A stretch of 32,529 nucleotides of DNA, taken from NCBI GenBank assembly GCA_019456145.1, contig VRUL01000050.1, forward strand, positions 1-32,529, written 5' to 3'. The stretch is from Planctomycetota bacterium. GTDB lineage: Bacteria > Planctomycetota > Phycisphaerae > Sedimentisphaerales > Anaerobacaceae. Under the pieces are notes generated by a model. The model did no database searches. It was not told where the DNA came from and saw only the letters and a list, made by a program, of their open reading frames with translations. Both the position numbers and the translations under genes were made by a program. Shown in pieces: positions 31,782-32,529 of this stretch (position 1 is its first letter; the number at the start of each line of letters is the position of its first letter).

Positions 31782-32491
31782 ATTGTTAGTCGATGAAAGT
31801 ATTAGCTTCCTGATACATTCCCGTTGTAAGATGCTCAATGCTCGATATTTGCGTTGCGTTTTACTCCACATGAATTTGCAGCCGTTATGAAGCCCCAAAG
31901 TTTTTATTCCCAAAGCTGAACTTCCGAATCCGACCAAATACACTGATAGACCTTTACCCATATTAACACGCTTGAAAACTAAAATTTTTGGGATTTAGGG
32001 ATTTCTGAAGATTTTTGTTTTTTGCTTCGTGACTTGGTTGCCTACCTTGCATAAATTGCCCAGATTGATGAGTGATTTACGAAAAAGGGTCAATTTCTGT
32101 AAAGCTGGGTAAGATATCAGTCAAAATCAAAATATTGATCGAAAAAACACCTAAAAAAGGGGTCATAAAATTGCAGAAATTTACAGAAATTCGTAGAAAT
32201 GTGTAAAAACTTACATTATATTGTCAGAAATGTGCAAAAAATCACCTACTTCTATTTTAACATATTGTTAGTCTGGGTGGCATGGGTAAGCTTAATTCAC
32301 ATTTCATATCTCATAATTTGATGCTTGATGCTCGATATTCGAAGAACTAATGAGGCGAAATTATATTCTCACCCCTTTGCTTTCGCTATACAAATGCCGG
32401 TTTTCAGACTCAAAATGGGGTTCAAAAAAAGCCCTTAAGACATATTTAAGGTAATTTAAGTTTTCGTGTACCGTTTTCCGATATGGTATGC
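31782..32491. other. Gap with phased and dispersed repeats
   Basis: 710 bases with no gene. ATGCTCAATGCTCGATATT (31831-31849) recurs as 32321-32339 with 17 of 19 bases kept. Three decamers ending in AGAAAT (32171-32200) and one more at 32222-32231 form a 10-base phased tract. The right end leads into an IS630-like transposase start. Confidence 0.55.
32171..32231. repeat. Decamer-phased AGAAAT tract
   Basis: TTGCAGAAAT, TTACAGAAAT and TCGTAGAAAT are consecutive decamers (32171-32200), and TGTCAGAAAT lies at 32222-32231. Period 10 matches one helical turn. Confidence 0.6.
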
Positions 32492-32529
32492 ATGAATACA
32501 TATCCTATAGAATTAAGACAGCGGGTTCT
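32492..32529 (+). mobile_element. Start of an IS630-like transposase, cut by the window end
   Basis: The last 38 bases, from ATG 32492, read MNTYPIELRQRVL, closely matching the opening of IS630-family (helix-turn-helix) transposases, typically MKxYSxDLRxRVL. Only 12 full codons are visible, so the family is a recognition by motif. An inverted repeat upstream could not be confirmed; the 60 bases before the ATG are A/T-rich with TTAAG motifs. Confidence 0.5.

Noticed and set aside
1..32529. CRISPR array, prophage or toxin-antitoxin locus
   Set aside because: No regularly spaced direct repeats with unique spacers, no phage structural genes, and no small gene pair with recognisable toxin or antitoxin motifs were seen.

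Overview
The window looks like a chromosomal contig of an uncultured Planctomycetota bacterium, most likely Phycisphaerae / Sedimentisphaerales-like. This is an inference. It rests on a dockerin-like C-terminal tail at the left edge, a hydrazine-synthase-alpha-like dihaem protein, a secreted GH29 fucosidase, a PilX-like protein with a long beta-rich tail, and gene-poor gaps full of dispersed repeats, including one whose translation begins QNEPNFRKSQ. Nearly all genes with a recognisable function are housekeeping genes, and no CRISPR array, rRNA or convincing tRNA is visible.

Layout. 1-211: end of a surface/dockerin-type protein that appears frameshifted. 317-2383: uvrB. 2443-5141 (minus): a TPR-like remnant, then an exported TolB-like/dihaem protein. 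5142-9060: an accessory zone with two AT-rich genes of unknown function (5836-7299 and 7426-7878), bracketed by two perfect 25-bp copies of a hairpin repeat and followed by over 1 kb of mixed repeats. 9061-10731: nadC-birA operon. 10742-11857 (minus): unknown exported protein with an extended -10 promoter. 12066-13775: secreted alpha-L-fucosidase with a C-terminal F5/8-type domain. 13929-16891: lpdA followed by one ORF that fuses LipB and LipA. 17065-18450: PilX-like protein. 18899-23186: carA-carB behind a near-consensus promoter. 23339-23803 (minus): zinc-ribbon membrane protein. 23887-26948 (minus): amrS-pdxB-folP operon. 27151-30276 (minus): MlaE-MlaF transporter core, a 49-codon ORF, and two small membrane proteins separated by decayed copies of one coding segment. 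31044-31781: B12-binding-fold protein with the usual cobalt-ligand His replaced by Gln. 32492 to the end: start of an IS630-like transposase.

How the genes connect. lpdA and lipB-lipA together supply lipoyl cofactor and E3 activity for 2-oxoacid dehydrogenases or glycine cleavage. nadC makes an NAD precursor and birA attaches biotin. pdxB and folP feed PLP and folate synthesis beside an orphan AmmeMemoRadiSam radical-SAM gene. carAB supplies carbamoyl phosphate. The observations most worth following are the LipB-LipA fusion with a dispersed repeat lodged in its LipA half, the repeat-bracketed AT-rich gene pair, an orphan promoter/palindrome unit at 8030-8078, the duplicated coding segment around 27.6-28.4 kb, and the dyad upstream of the His-less B12-fold gene.
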